From NCBI GenBank assembly GCA_020026225.1, contig JAHHQU010000015.1, positions 1 to 42,764 on the forward strand: a stretch of DNA of 42,764 bases. Reading direction: 5' to 3'. How positions within the stretch are numbered: position 1 is the stretch's first letter; every line of letters begins with the position of its first letter. Of the stretch, positions 24,497 to 32,608 are shown piece by piece. A program made the position numbers and the translations under genes. This DNA comes from Phocaeicola sp. Its GTDB lineage: Bacteria; Bacteroidota; Bacteroidia; Bacteroidales; Bacteroidaceae. The notes under the pieces were generated by a model. It had not been told where the DNA came from and ran no database searches. It was given only the letters and a program-made list of their open reading frames with translations.

Positions 24497-26389
24497 ATGA
24501 GCGATATAATCCATTTATTGCCTGATTCTGTCGCCAATCAGATTGCGGCGGGTGAGGTTATTCAGCGTCCTGCATCTGTGATTAAGGAATTGGTAGAGAA
24601 TTCAATCGATGCCGGTGCTTTGCATATTGATGTCTCTGTGACTGATGCAGGAAAGACTTGCATTCAAGTGATAGACGATGGTAAAGGTATGTCAGAAACA
24701 GATGCTCGATTGGCTTTTGAGCGTCATGCGACATCTAAAATCAGAGAGGCTGCTGATTTGTTTGCTTTGCAGACTATGGGGTTCCGAGGGGAAGCACTTG
24801 CTTCTATTGCCGCTGTGGCACAGGTGGAACTGCGAACTTGTCAGGAAGGAGAAGAATTGGGTACTTGCCTGACGATAGCAGGCTCTAAAGTAGAAGGTCA
24901 CGAAGCCATTGCTTGTCCGAAGGGAAGCAATTTTATGGTGAAGAATTTGTTTTTCAATGTGCCCGCCCGACGCAAGTTCTTGAAATCAAATCAGACAGAA
25001 TTAAGTAATATCTTGACTGAATTTGAGCGTATAGCACTGGTAAACCCCGATGTGTCCTTTACTTTGCATCATAACGATACCGAGTTGTTGAATCTTCCTG
25101 CTATTCCTCTGCGTCAGCGTATCATGGGCGTTTTTGGAAAGAAGTTGAATCAGGACTTGCTTTCATTGGACATCGATACGACCATGGTGAAGATTCATGG
25201 CTTTATAGGAAAGCCCGAAACGGCAAGAAAAAAAGGTGCACGCCAGTATTTCTTTGTGAATAATCGGTATATGCGTCATCCTTATTTCCATAAGGCGATA
25301 GCGGAAGCTTATGAACATTTGGTCCCAACCGGTGAACAAGTGTCTTATTTCTTGTATTTTGAGATAGACCCTTCTCATATTGATGTAAATATTCACCCGA
25401 CCAAAACGGAAATCAAGTTTGAGAATGAACAGGCCATTTGGCAGATACTGTCGGCTTCTGTAAAAGAAACATTGGGCCGATTCAATGCTGTACCTTCCAT
25501 TGATTTTGATACAGAAGGAATGCCTGATATTCCGGCTTTGGATTTAGATGTACATCCCGTAGGACAATTGCCCCAGACTTCGTATGATCCCTCGTATAAT
25601 CCATTCAATCAAACTCGTGTAGTTTCTCCTTCATCGTATTCATCTTCGTATGGTCAGAAAGCCAGAACGGACTGGGAGCCTTTTTATCAAGGGCTGGAAA
25701 AAGGAGGGGATAAAGCCGATTGGCAGCAGGGAAACTTCTTCCCGGAAGAAAGTGCTCCTGAGGAGCCGGTTTCACATGAAGAGCCGATGCTTTACACCGA
25801 TAGTGAGGCAGAGGTTGCATTAGAAAAGACTACGCAACATTATCAATACAAAGGAAGTTATATTCTGACTTCAGTAAAGTCTGGATTGATGATTATCGAC
25901 CAGCAACGTGCCCATGTTCGTATTTTGTATGACCAGTATATGGCACAGATTGAAAGTCGTAAGCATGTGTCGCAGAGGATGCTTTTCCCTGATATGGTTC
26001 ATTTCTCACCGGCAGAGATTCCTGTGCTGGAAGATATAATGGACGACTTGCAAGCTTTAGGTTTCGATTTGAGTAGTTTGGGAGGAGGTACTTATTCCAT
26101 AAATGGTACACCGGCAGGTATCGAAGGACTGAATCCAGAAACTTTGGTTACTAATATGGTGCAGGCTGCCATTGAGAAAGGTTGCAAGGTAAAAGAAGAA
26201 GTACAGAGTCTGTTAGCATTGTCTTTGGCAAAAGCTGCAGCTATCGTACCGGGGCAGGTGCTTACCAATGAGGAAATGAACAGTCTCGTAGATGGCTTGT
26301 TTGCCGTTGCGACACCGAATTATACTCCTGATGGAAAGACTGTCTTAACGGTGGTTAAGGAAGAAGATTTGGAAAAGATGTTCAAGTGA
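24497..26389 (+). CDS. mutL: DNA mismatch repair protein MutL
   Basis: Mismatch-repair matchmaker, 630 residues. The N-terminal GHKL ATPase is intact: ELVENSIDAGA, DDGKGM, GFRGEALASI. A proline/serine-rich linker (about 340-440) leads to the dimerisation domain. The endonuclease motifs of most bacterial MutL proteins are not intact: DQHA(x)2E(x)4E reads DQQRAHVRILYD from Asp468, the ACR motif reads LAKAAA, and the C-terminal CPHGRP reads TPDGKT (610-615). It may therefore lack nicking activity, as in MutH-using species. It starts 13 bases after the preceding small gene. Confidence 0.95.
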   Translation: MSDIIHLLPDSVANQIAAGEVIQRPASVIKELVENSIDAGALHIDVSVTDAGKTCIQVIDDGKGMSETDARLAFERHATSKIREAADLFALQTMGFRGEALASIAAVAQVELRTCQEGEELGTCLTIAGSKVEGHEAIACPKGSNFMVKNLFFNVPARRKFLKSNQTELSNILTEFERIALVNPDVSFTLHHNDTELLNLPAIPLRQRIMGVFGKKLNQDLLSLDIDTTMVKIHGFIGKPETARKKGARQYFFVNNRYMRHPYFHKAIAEAYEHLVPTGEQVSYFLYFEIDPSHIDVNIHPTKTEIKFENEQAIWQILSASVKETLGRFNAVPSIDFDTEGMPDIPALDLDVHPVGQLPQTSYDPSYNPFNQTRVVSPSSYSSSYGQKARTDWEPFYQGLEKGGDKADWQQGNFFPEESAPEEPVSHEEPMLYTDSEAEVALEKTTQHYQYKGSYILTSVKSGLMIIDQQRAHVRILYDQYMAQIESRKHVSQRMLFPDMVHFSPAEIPVLEDIMDDLQALGFDLSSLGGGTYSINGTPAGIEGLNPETLVTNMVQAAIEKGCKVKEEVQSLLALSLAKAAAIVPGQVLTNEEMNSLVDGLFAVATPNYTPDGKTVLTVVKEEDLEKMFK

Positions 26390-26435
26390 TTCTTATGAAT
26401 CGTTGACTAAGAAAGAAACCTTTTCTTGAAAATAT

Positions 26436-26477
26436 CAAAAGCCGTTCAAATGAGAATTCTCTTTTGAACGGCTTTTT
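26436..26477. terminator. Bidirectional terminator between mutL and yaaA
   Basis: CAAAAGCCGTTCAAA/TTTGAACGGCTTTTTG (26436-26450 and 26463-26477) with an inner GAGAATTCTC palindrome. A and T runs on both sides fit the convergent genes. Confidence 0.85.
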
Positions 26478-26523
26478 GTATTTGGGAGTGTTGCAATGAC
26501 AATCTTGATGGGAGCGGAATGTC

Positions 26524-27291
26524 TTATTCCCAAACGAATAGGAGGTGGTCGTCTGTACTCCTTTCCTCATCAAAATGAAAGCCTTCCCATTCGAATGCTT
26601 GCAACTCTTTGATATCCTCAATCCGATTCTTAAGGATGAATCGGGTCATCTCGCCACGGCACATCTTGGCATATACGGTCACCGCTTTCAATTTCCCATT
26701 TTTTATGGTATAGAAATCGGGTGTAATTACCTGTACCTCACTGCATACTTTTCTCCAGTCGAAAAGATTCTTCATTTCTTCGCTGGCCAAATTGATAAGA
26801 ATACCTCCTTGTTCCTTGATGGCATGAATGAAAAAATCAGTCAGAACGGGTCTCCAAAAATGAAACATCGATTCACCTTTTCCACTGTCTAACTTGACAT
26901 TTCCCTCCAAACGGTAATTCTTGATTCGGTCCATAGGACGAAGCAGACCATAAAGGAAGGAGGTTATGAGAAGATGGTCTTGGGCATAAGTGAAATCTTC
27001 CTCTGAAAAGTCTGATGCGTTGATGCGTTTGAATACCATTCCTGTGTAAGATAAAATGGCTGGGAGTGCCGTATTTGTTTCGGAGAAGAAGTCACGGTAG
27101 CGGAGGGCATTCTCTGCCGAAAGTTTGGAATTGACCTGTAAGAGTTCGCCAAGTTCTTCAGCCGATAACCGGCTTAGCTCCAAGGCATGTCGGTTGGCAA
27201 ACTCTTGGAATGTAGGTATAGAAGGGTGTGCAGGGAAACGAACTTTCGTCTTGTTGGTCATCGTTTTTGCACACGATATGAATGTAAGCAT
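26524..27291 (-). CDS. yaaA: YaaA family peroxide stress protein (UPF0246)
   Basis: 255-residue member of the YaaA/DUF328 family, which in E. coli limits free iron and oxidative DNA damage during peroxide stress. Recognisable blocks are MLTFISCAKTM at the N-terminus, YTGMVFKRINASDF, LLITSFLYGLLRPMD, NYRLEG and NLASEE. I take the ATG at 27291, which gives the family N-terminus; an upstream in-frame Met 36 bases earlier adds 12 residues with no family likeness and lies at the promoter. It stands alone on the minus strand between mutL and the DUF3256 gene. In an anaerobe a role in surviving oxygen exposure is a reasonable inference. Confidence 0.88.
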   Translation of the reverse strand: MLTFISCAKTMTNKTKVRFPAHPSIPTFQEFANRHALELSRLSAEELGELLQVNSKLSAENALRYRDFFSETNTALPAILSYTGMVFKRINASDFSEEDFTYAQDHLLITSFLYGLLRPMDRIKNYRLEGNVKLDSGKGESMFHFWRPVLTDFFIHAIKEQGGILINLASEEMKNLFDWRKVCSEVQVITPDFYTIKNGKLKAVTVYAKMCRGEMTRFILKNRIEDIKELQAFEWEGFHFDEERSTDDHLLFVWE

Positions 27292-27324
27292 ATAAGGTCT
27301 GTTTTTTAGTGAAAAATCTGTAGA

Positions 27325-27332
27325 CAAATTTA
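27325..27332 (-). promoter_or_regulatory. -7 element for yaaA
   Basis: Reads TAAATTTG on the minus strand, matching TAnnTTTG, 33 bases upstream of the chosen ATG. Its position supports the start at 27291 over the upstream Met at 27327. Confidence 0.45.
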
Positions 27333-27447
27333 GAAAAATATTCCGTTCCTATAAACTGGATGAATATCAGAATCCGTTCGTTTCTCAAAGAAAATTAAAA
27401 CGAAGAGATTTTTCAGGGGATACCACGGGGGATAGCAATTAAAGTTG

Positions 27448-27455
27448 TATCTTTG
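27448..27455 (+). promoter_or_regulatory. -7 element for the DUF3256 gene
   Basis: TATCTTTG followed by G, 18 bases before the ATG at 27474, implying a very short leader. Confidence 0.5.
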
Positions 27456-27473
27456 GCAGGAAATTTTTTGATT

Positions 27474-28115
27474 ATGAAACGACTCGTTATATTGTGCTTC
27501 CTGTTTTGTTCAGTGGTGGCACAGGCTCAAGATATGAAATCTCTGTTTGTTGCTTTACCCGATTCATTGGCTCCCTTGTTGACGGAAGTGAATCGAGCCG
27601 ACTTTGGTGATTTCTTGTCGAGTAACATGAAGGCTGAGGTTAAAAATCGTTTCGGGCGTTCTTCGGAAATGTTGAGGATGACCGATGATTTTCTACAATT
27701 GAAGATGACTTCGGTAAGCAGTGCGGAAATGAAGCTGCTGCCTGTAAATGATTCAACTAAAGTGATTTGTGTGGTTAGAACCTATCGAGGTCCTGTTCCT
27801 GACAGTGAAGTGCGATTTTATAGTACCGACTGGAAGGAACTTCCTCTTTCTGACTATTTTCGTTATCCGGAAAAGGATTCATTCTTTCTCTCTCAGACCC
27901 TTGTGGAAAGACAAGATTCCTTGAACCGCTTCAAGCAGATGGCAGATATGTACCTGCTTAAAATCTGTCTGTCGGAAGATAAGCAAGAAATGTATCTGAC
28001 TTTTACTACGCCAGATTTCTTGGATAAGAACACGATGAAACACTATGCGTCTTATTTGCGGAAAGAACCTTGTTGCTATCGCTGGGAAAAAGGTCGATTT
28101 GAACAGGTAAAGTAA
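27474..28115 (+). CDS. DUF3256 family exported protein
   Basis: 213-residue protein with a clear signal peptide (MKRLVILCFLFCSVVAQAQ). The mature part begins MKSLFVALPDSLAPLLTEVNRADFGDF, the recognisable opening of the DUF3256 family, which is confined to Bacteroidota as far as I know and has no established function. Residues YRGPVPDSEVRFYSTDW and the C-terminal CCYRWEKGRFEQ are also typical. The ATG at 27474 is chosen because it starts the signal peptide just after the -7 element; an in-frame TTG 21 bases upstream overlaps the promoter. A monocistronic unit is likely. Confidence 0.8.
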   Translation: MKRLVILCFLFCSVVAQAQDMKSLFVALPDSLAPLLTEVNRADFGDFLSSNMKAEVKNRFGRSSEMLRMTDDFLQLKMTSVSSAEMKLLPVNDSTKVICVVRTYRGPVPDSEVRFYSTDWKELPLSDYFRYPEKDSFFLSQTLVERQDSLNRFKQMADMYLLKICLSEDKQEMYLTFTTPDFLDKNTMKHYASYLRKEPCCYRWEKGRFEQVK

Positions 28116-28138
28116 TGGAACTGTGCATTTTCTATAGG

Positions 28139-28161
28139 TAAATTGAAAATTTTTCAATTTA
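28139..28161 (+). terminator. Possible terminator after the DUF3256 gene
   Basis: TAAATTGAA/TTCAATTTA (28139-28147 and 28153-28161), a 9-bp A/T-rich stem with a 5-nt loop. It lacks a good T-run, so it may only weakly terminate. Confidence 0.35.
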
Positions 28162-28381
28162 TGTACAAAAGTGTGTAAATATCGTTAATTGTTTATGGCT
28201 GTTTGCCTAAAAAGAACTATCTTTAAGTCGATTTTTTTGAAAAGCTCACTTTCTCGGTGAATTCTCTCGCAGAAAATCATCTTCAGACTATTAAAAATTA
28301 ACCTTATAAGTGCTCTTTCGGGTTCGGTTCACTCTATATTGCCCGTTAGATTGCACGTATGCAAAATTATAGAGCAAAATA

Positions 28382-29308
28382 ATGATTTTCAAATGTATCC
28401 GAACATTAGCGGTAGCAGCATTGGCTGTTTTTAGCCTTAACGTAGCCGCACAAGATTTGATTGCACGGCAGGCTCCTATTGATCGCAAGCTGAAATCGGT
28501 AGATTCGTTGGCTCTAGTACGCCTGATTAAGGCTGAACAAGCTTTCTATCCTGCTTACTCTCTTTATACTACTTGGAAGAACGATCGAGTACATGCTTAT
28601 GGCAATACCGTTTCTATTCCAGATAGTTTTCGAATAGATCTTACAGGCTTCTGTATGCCTACTACTCATACTAAAATCACTTCCAAATGCGGTCCACGCT
28701 GGCGTCGTATGCACAACGGTCTTGATATCAAGGTGTATATCGGTGATACCATTCGTGCTGCTTTCGACGGCCGTGTTCGTATGGTAAAATATGAACGCCG
28801 TGGTTATGGTAAGTATGTAGTGATTCGTCATGATAATGGACTGGAAACAGTGTATGGTCATCTTTCAAAGCAGTTGGTTAAGGAAGATGAATTCGTAAAG
28901 GCTGGTGATGTAATCGGATTGGGAGGTAATACAGGACGTTCTACAGGTTCTCATTTGCATTTTGAAACTCGTTTCTTGGGGCAAGTGATCAATCCGGAAT
29001 TTTTATTTGATTTCCCACAGCAAGATATCGTTTGTGACAGCTATCTGTTCGTTCGCGGATTGAATATGTACAAGTCACAGCGTACCCGTGTCTTGGCTGC
29101 TGCGAAGGCTGGAAAGTTGAAGGAAGTTGCTTCTAAAAATACTGGAACTTCTGAAGGCGGTGCAATCCGTTATCATAAGATTCGTACAGGAGATACATTG
29201 GGACTTATCTCTCGCAAGTACCATGTGTCAATCGACCGGTTGTGCAAAATGAACGGAATCAGACGAACTACAACCTTGCGTGTCGGACAAATTATTCGTT
29301 GCTCATAA
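28382..29308 (+). CDS. M23 family peptidase with LysM domain
   Basis: 308-residue exported LytM/M23 zinc endopeptidase acting on peptidoglycan cross-links. The signal peptide ends near NVAAQ. Zinc ligands are complete: His111 and Asp115 (HNGLDI), His160 (YGHLS) and His193 of HLHF (191-194), so it should be catalytically active, unlike many divisome LytM regulators. A C-terminal LysM domain (about 264-307, YHKIRTGDTLGLISRKYHVSIDRLCKMNGI) binds glycan strands. The upstream 266-base spacer contains only weak promoter-like sites (TATCTTTA at 28219-28226, TATATTGC near 28335). Confidence 0.92.
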   Translation: MIFKCIRTLAVAALAVFSLNVAAQDLIARQAPIDRKLKSVDSLALVRLIKAEQAFYPAYSLYTTWKNDRVHAYGNTVSIPDSFRIDLTGFCMPTTHTKITSKCGPRWRRMHNGLDIKVYIGDTIRAAFDGRVRMVKYERRGYGKYVVIRHDNGLETVYGHLSKQLVKEDEFVKAGDVIGLGGNTGRSTGSHLHFETRFLGQVINPEFLFDFPQQDIVCDSYLFVRGLNMYKSQRTRVLAAAKAGKLKEVASKNTGTSEGGAIRYHKIRTGDTLGLISRKYHVSIDRLCKMNGIRRTTTLRVGQIIRCS

Positions 29309-29330
29309 ATATTGACACCTAATAAAATAT

Positions 29331-29368
29331 AAAGGCGGAAAAGGATAACTTCTTTTCCGCCTTTTTTT
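29331..29368 (+). terminator. Terminator after the M23 gene
   Basis: AAAGGCGGAAAAG/CTTTTCCGCCTTT (29331-29343 and 29352-29364), a 13-bp perfect stem with an 8-nt loop and a run of seven T. Its final TTTG also serves as the -33 of the next promoter. Confidence 0.9.
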
Positions 29369-29391
29369 GTGCACTTAACAGAAAAAATAAG

Positions 29392-29399
29392 TAACTTTG
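29392..29399 (+). promoter_or_regulatory. Promoter for the DUF1599 gene (-7 TAACTTTG, -33 TTTG)
   Basis: TAACTTTG preceded by TTTG at 29366-29369, 22 bases apart. The start is expected near 29406, 14 bases before the ATG. Confidence 0.6.
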
Positions 29400-29419
29400 C
29401 CACACTATTAAGAGTGTTT

Positions 29420-29962
29420 ATGGAAGATACAAAACAACAGTTTGAACATGTAATTTCAATTTGCCGAGAGCTCTTTTCGAAGAAATTGCACGATTATGGA
29501 GCGGCGTGGCGTATCATGCGTCCTTCCTCGGTGACTGATCAGATATTTATAAAAGCGAACCGTATCCGCAGTATTGAAGTCAAAGGAGTAGCTTTGGTGG
29601 ATGAAGGTATCCGTTCTGAGTTTATTGCTATCGTAAATTACGGAATCATCGGTTTGATCCAGTTGGAATTGGGATATGCCGATAAGGAAGATATTGATGA
29701 AGTAAAAGCTTTGGATTTGTACGATTGCTACGCTAAGAAAGCTTTGGATTTGATGCTTGCAAAGAATCATGATTATGATGAGGCTTGGCGCAGCATGCGT
29801 ATCAGTTCCTATACTGACCTTATTTTGATGAAGATTTATCGCACGAAACAGATTGAAAGCTTGAGCGGAAAGACGCTGGTTTCTGAAGGAGTCGATGCGA
29901 ATTACATGGATATGATTAATTATTCAGTATTCGGACTGATTAAACTTGAATTTGGAGAATAG
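29420..29962 (+). CDS. DUF1599 (Nmad1) protein with internal duplication
   Basis: 180-residue cytosolic protein consisting of two copies of one domain of about 73 residues. Copy A spans 12-84 (HDYGAAWRIMRPSSVTDQIFIKANRIRSIE) and copy B 104-177 (HDYDEAWRSMRISSYTDLILMKIYRTKQIE); both end in a NY..(I/F)GLI.LE pattern. This matches DUF1599, also named nucleotide modification associated domain 1. The biochemical activity is not established; the phage relatives suggest nucleotide handling. The ATG at 29420 is chosen from the promoter position. The downstream DoxX-type gene starts 17 bases before this stop codon. Confidence 0.8.
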   Translation: MEDTKQQFEHVISICRELFSKKLHDYGAAWRIMRPSSVTDQIFIKANRIRSIEVKGVALVDEGIRSEFIAIVNYGIIGLIQLELGYADKEDIDEVKALDLYDCYAKKALDLMLAKNHDYDEAWRSMRISSYTDLILMKIYRTKQIESLSGKTLVSEGVDANYMDMINYSVFGLIKLEFGE

Positions 29963-31244
29963 CTGTTTAAATAAAGTAAAGATTCTGTGGACGAATGTCT
30001 GCCGTTTCTTTTTGGCATCCGTCTTCATCTTTTCCGGATTCATAAAGGCCAACGATCCGATGGGGACGGTCTTTAAGGTCCAGGATTATTTTGAAGCATG
30101 GAGACTCTTGGATTGGGCGCAAGGATTTTTGCCTTATGTGGTAGCGCTGGTGATGGGAGTCGTAGAGTTTGTGGTAGGTACCTATCTGTTCTTCGGTATT
30201 CGCCGTAGGGTGGCGCCGATTCTTGCTCTTCTGCTGATGTCTTTCATGACCCCTTTGACTCTTTGGCTGGCCATTGACAATCCGATATCTGATTGTGGTT
30301 GTTTTGGAGATGCGGTAATTCTTTCCAATTGGGAAACTTTTATAAAGAACATATTCCTTCTGATTGCTGCTATTTCTGTTTACAAATGGAATCAGATGAT
30401 TGTCAAGTTGGTTTCCAATCAGATGGATTGGCTTATAGCGTTGTATAGCACCGTATTTGTCATCCTGTTTTCTATAGGGAGTTTGCATCGGCTTCCGATA
30501 TTTGATTTTCGTCCATACCATTTGGGATCAGATATTCGTGAGAAAATGGAAATTCCAGAAGGTGCGAAACTTCCCGTTTATGAGACTGTCTTGATTTATG
30601 AGAAAGAAGGAGTAAAGAAAGAATTTACCATTGATACTTATCCGGAAGATTCTTCATGGGTATTCGTGGATTCAAAAACCCTGCTGAAAGAAAAGGGCTT
30701 TGTTCCAGAAATCTCCGATTTTACCATATTCTCGCAAGAGGACGGAGTGGATCTTACAGAAAATGTCCTCACGGAAGATTATGTGTTCCTTTTGGTTTCT
30801 CCTTGGTTGGAGCGTGCCGACGATAGTGGTATGGATCTTATCAATGAATTGTACGATTATTGTCAGGATCATGGATATCGTTTCGTGTGTGTGACTTCTT
30901 CTTCAGACGATGCTATCGCTAATTGGCAGGATTACACCGGTGCCGAATATCCTTTTGCAACGATGGATGAAATTACCCTGAAAACCATGATTCGTTCGAA
31001 TCCCGGACTTATGCTGCTTAAAAATGGAGTAGTCATCGGGAAATGGGGAGTGTCTTCCTTGCCGGACGAATACCAACTGACTGATTCGCTGGATAAAATG
31101 CCAATGGGACAGTTGATGCTCACTTCGGTGACTCATAAGATTCTCCGCCTGTTGGCTTGGTATTTCATACCGCTGCTGCTTTTTACCTTCGCCGATTTAT
31201 TATGGCTGCGTAGGAAATCTGAGCAGCAGAAGAACAAAAAGTGA
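29946..31244 (+). CDS. DoxX/MauE-type membrane protein with thioredoxin-like C-terminal domain
   Basis: 432-residue inner-membrane protein. The N-terminal half has four to five transmembrane helices of the DoxX/MauE type (VFIFSGFIKANDPMGT, then a conserved SDCGCFGD with Cys117 and Cys119). The C-terminal half (about 230-385) resembles a thioredoxin fold without an obvious CxxC, ending in NPGLMLLKNGVVIGKWG, then a last membrane helix (about 397-418) and a basic tail. A disulfide or redox role in the envelope is inferred. The start is TTG at 29946 (or 29952), overlapping the previous gene by up to 17 bases; no ATG keeps the first membrane helix. Confidence 0.8.
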   Translation: MNLENSCLNKVKILWTNVCRFFLASVFIFSGFIKANDPMGTVFKVQDYFEAWRLLDWAQGFLPYVVALVMGVVEFVVGTYLFFGIRRRVAPILALLLMSFMTPLTLWLAIDNPISDCGCFGDAVILSNWETFIKNIFLLIAAISVYKWNQMIVKLVSNQMDWLIALYSTVFVILFSIGSLHRLPIFDFRPYHLGSDIREKMEIPEGAKLPVYETVLIYEKEGVKKEFTIDTYPEDSSWVFVDSKTLLKEKGFVPEISDFTIFSQEDGVDLTENVLTEDYVFLLVSPWLERADDSGMDLINELYDYCQDHGYRFVCVTSSSDDAIANWQDYTGAEYPFATMDEITLKTMIRSNPGLMLLKNGVVIGKWGVSSLPDEYQLTDSLDKMPMGQLMLTSVTHKILRLLAWYFIPLLLFTFADLLWLRRKSEQQKNKK

Positions 31245-31287
31245 CAACAAATAGTTTATATATTAACCCTTTTAAAAATTAAAAGTA

Positions 31288-32043
31288 ATGAGAAAAAACA
31301 TTGTAGCAGGTAACTGGAAAATGAACAAGAACCTGCAGGAAGGTATCGCTTTGGCTAAAGAATTGAACGAAGTATTGACAGCTGACAAACCAAATTGCGG
31401 TGTGATCATCTGTACTCCATTCATTCACTTGGCTTCTGTAACTCCTATCGTTGACAGCAACATTATCGGTGTTGGTGCTGAAAACTGCGCAGACAAAGTT
31501 TCTGGTGCATATACAGGTGAAGTTTCTGCTGAAATGGTAGCTTCTACAGGTGCTCAGTATGTAATCTTGGGTCACTCAGAACGTCGTGCTTACTACCACG
31601 AAACTGTAGAAATCCTTGAAGAAAAAGTTAAATTGGCTTTGGCTAACAACTTGAAACCAATCTTCTGTATCGGTGAAGTTTTGGCAGAACGTGAAGCTAA
31701 CAAGCAGAACGAAGTTGTAGAAGCACAGTTGGCTTCTGTATTCTCATTGTCTGCTGAAGACTTTGGTAAAGTAATCTTGGCTTATGAACCAGTATGGGCT
31801 ATCGGTACAGGTAAAACTGCTACTCCTGCTCAGGCTCAGGAAATCCACGCTCACATCCGTTCTTTGGTTGCTGCTAAATATGGTCAAGAAGTTGCTGAAA
31901 ACACTACTATCCTTTACGGTGGTAGCTGCAAACCTTCTAACGCTAAGGAATTGTTCGCAAATCCAGATGTAGACGGTGGTTTGATCGGTGGTGCTGCTTT
32001 GAAGGCTGCTGACTTCAAAGGTATTATCGACGCATTCAAATAA
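31288..32043 (+). CDS. tpiA: Triosephosphate isomerase
   Basis: Glycolytic TIM-barrel enzyme interconverting dihydroxyacetone phosphate and glyceraldehyde 3-phosphate. Catalytic residues are Asn9 and Lys11 (GNWKMN), His96 (GHSERR) and Glu167 (YEPVWAIGTG, including the start of loop 6). LYGGSCKPSNA and GGLIGGAALK bind the phosphate. 251 residues, normal. Codon use is strongly biased, as expected for a highly expressed gene. It follows the DoxX-type gene after 43 bases with no terminator, and a terminator lies behind it; a promoter of its own is not obvious. Confidence 0.97.
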   Translation: MRKNIVAGNWKMNKNLQEGIALAKELNEVLTADKPNCGVIICTPFIHLASVTPIVDSNIIGVGAENCADKVSGAYTGEVSAEMVASTGAQYVILGHSERRAYYHETVEILEEKVKLALANNLKPIFCIGEVLAEREANKQNEVVEAQLASVFSLSAEDFGKVILAYEPVWAIGTGKTATPAQAQEIHAHIRSLVAAKYGQEVAENTTILYGGSCKPSNAKELFANPDVDGGLIGGAALKAADFKGIIDAFK

Positions 32044-32076
32044 TGCCATGCAGCTTTAGCTGCTTTAAGAAGAAAT

Positions 32077-32115
32077 AAGTTTTCCCGGTAAATTGGCTGG
32101 GAAAACTTTTCTTTC
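32077..32115 (+). terminator. Terminator after tpiA
   Basis: AAGTTTTCCC/GGGAAAACTT (32077-32086 and 32099-32108) followed by TTCTTTCTTT. Confidence 0.75.
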
Positions 32116-32147
32116 TTTAATCTACTGTTCAACTAAAAAACACAGGT

Positions 32148-32606
32148 ATGAAGAATTTTTTATTTTCCTTTGCCATGATGTTTTCTGCTTGTACGTTAAG
32201 TGCACAGACTAACATTGTGGAGAGTTTGCAGACCAATCGCATTGGAGAAGGTAAGGTGACTGTTCATCAGAGTGTACAGTTGACCCATTTGATAGGAACC
32301 CGGTATATTCGTAAGGGAACAGATTCTCAGCATGCCTTAAAGGCAAGAGGTTATCGGGTGCAAGTCTATGCAGGCAATAATTCAAGAAAAGCCCGTGATG
32401 AAGCCCAAGAGGTTTCCAGCAAAGTGAAGGAAAAATTCCCGGAAATGCCGGTTTATACTTTTTTTCAACCGCCTCGCTGGTTGTGCCGTGTAGGTGATTT
32501 TAAAAGTATAGAAGAAGCACACGTTGCTATGCGTCAGTTGAAGTCGACTGGTGTATTTAAGGAGGTAACGATTGTGCGTGAACAAATTTTTATCCCAATT
32601 GAATAA
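32148..32606 (+). CDS. SPOR domain-containing exported protein
   Basis: 152-residue protein with a signal peptide (MKNFLFSFAMMFSACTLSAQ). The region from about 68 to 150 (GYRVQVYAGNNSRKARDEAQEVSSKVKEKFP...WLCRVGDFKSIEEAHVAMRQLKSTGVFKEVTIV) is a SPOR fold, which binds peptidoglycan stripped of stem peptides at division sites. A Cys near position 15 of the signal is not in a good lipobox, so I do not call it a lipoprotein. It is separated from folE by only two bases, so the two are co-transcribed although unrelated in function. Confidence 0.85.
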   Translation: MKNFLFSFAMMFSACTLSAQTNIVESLQTNRIGEGKVTVHQSVQLTHLIGTRYIRKGTDSQHALKARGYRVQVYAGNNSRKARDEAQEVSSKVKEKFPEMPVYTFFQPPRWLCRVGDFKSIEEAHVAMRQLKSTGVFKEVTIVREQIFIPIE

Positions 32607-32608
32607 AG

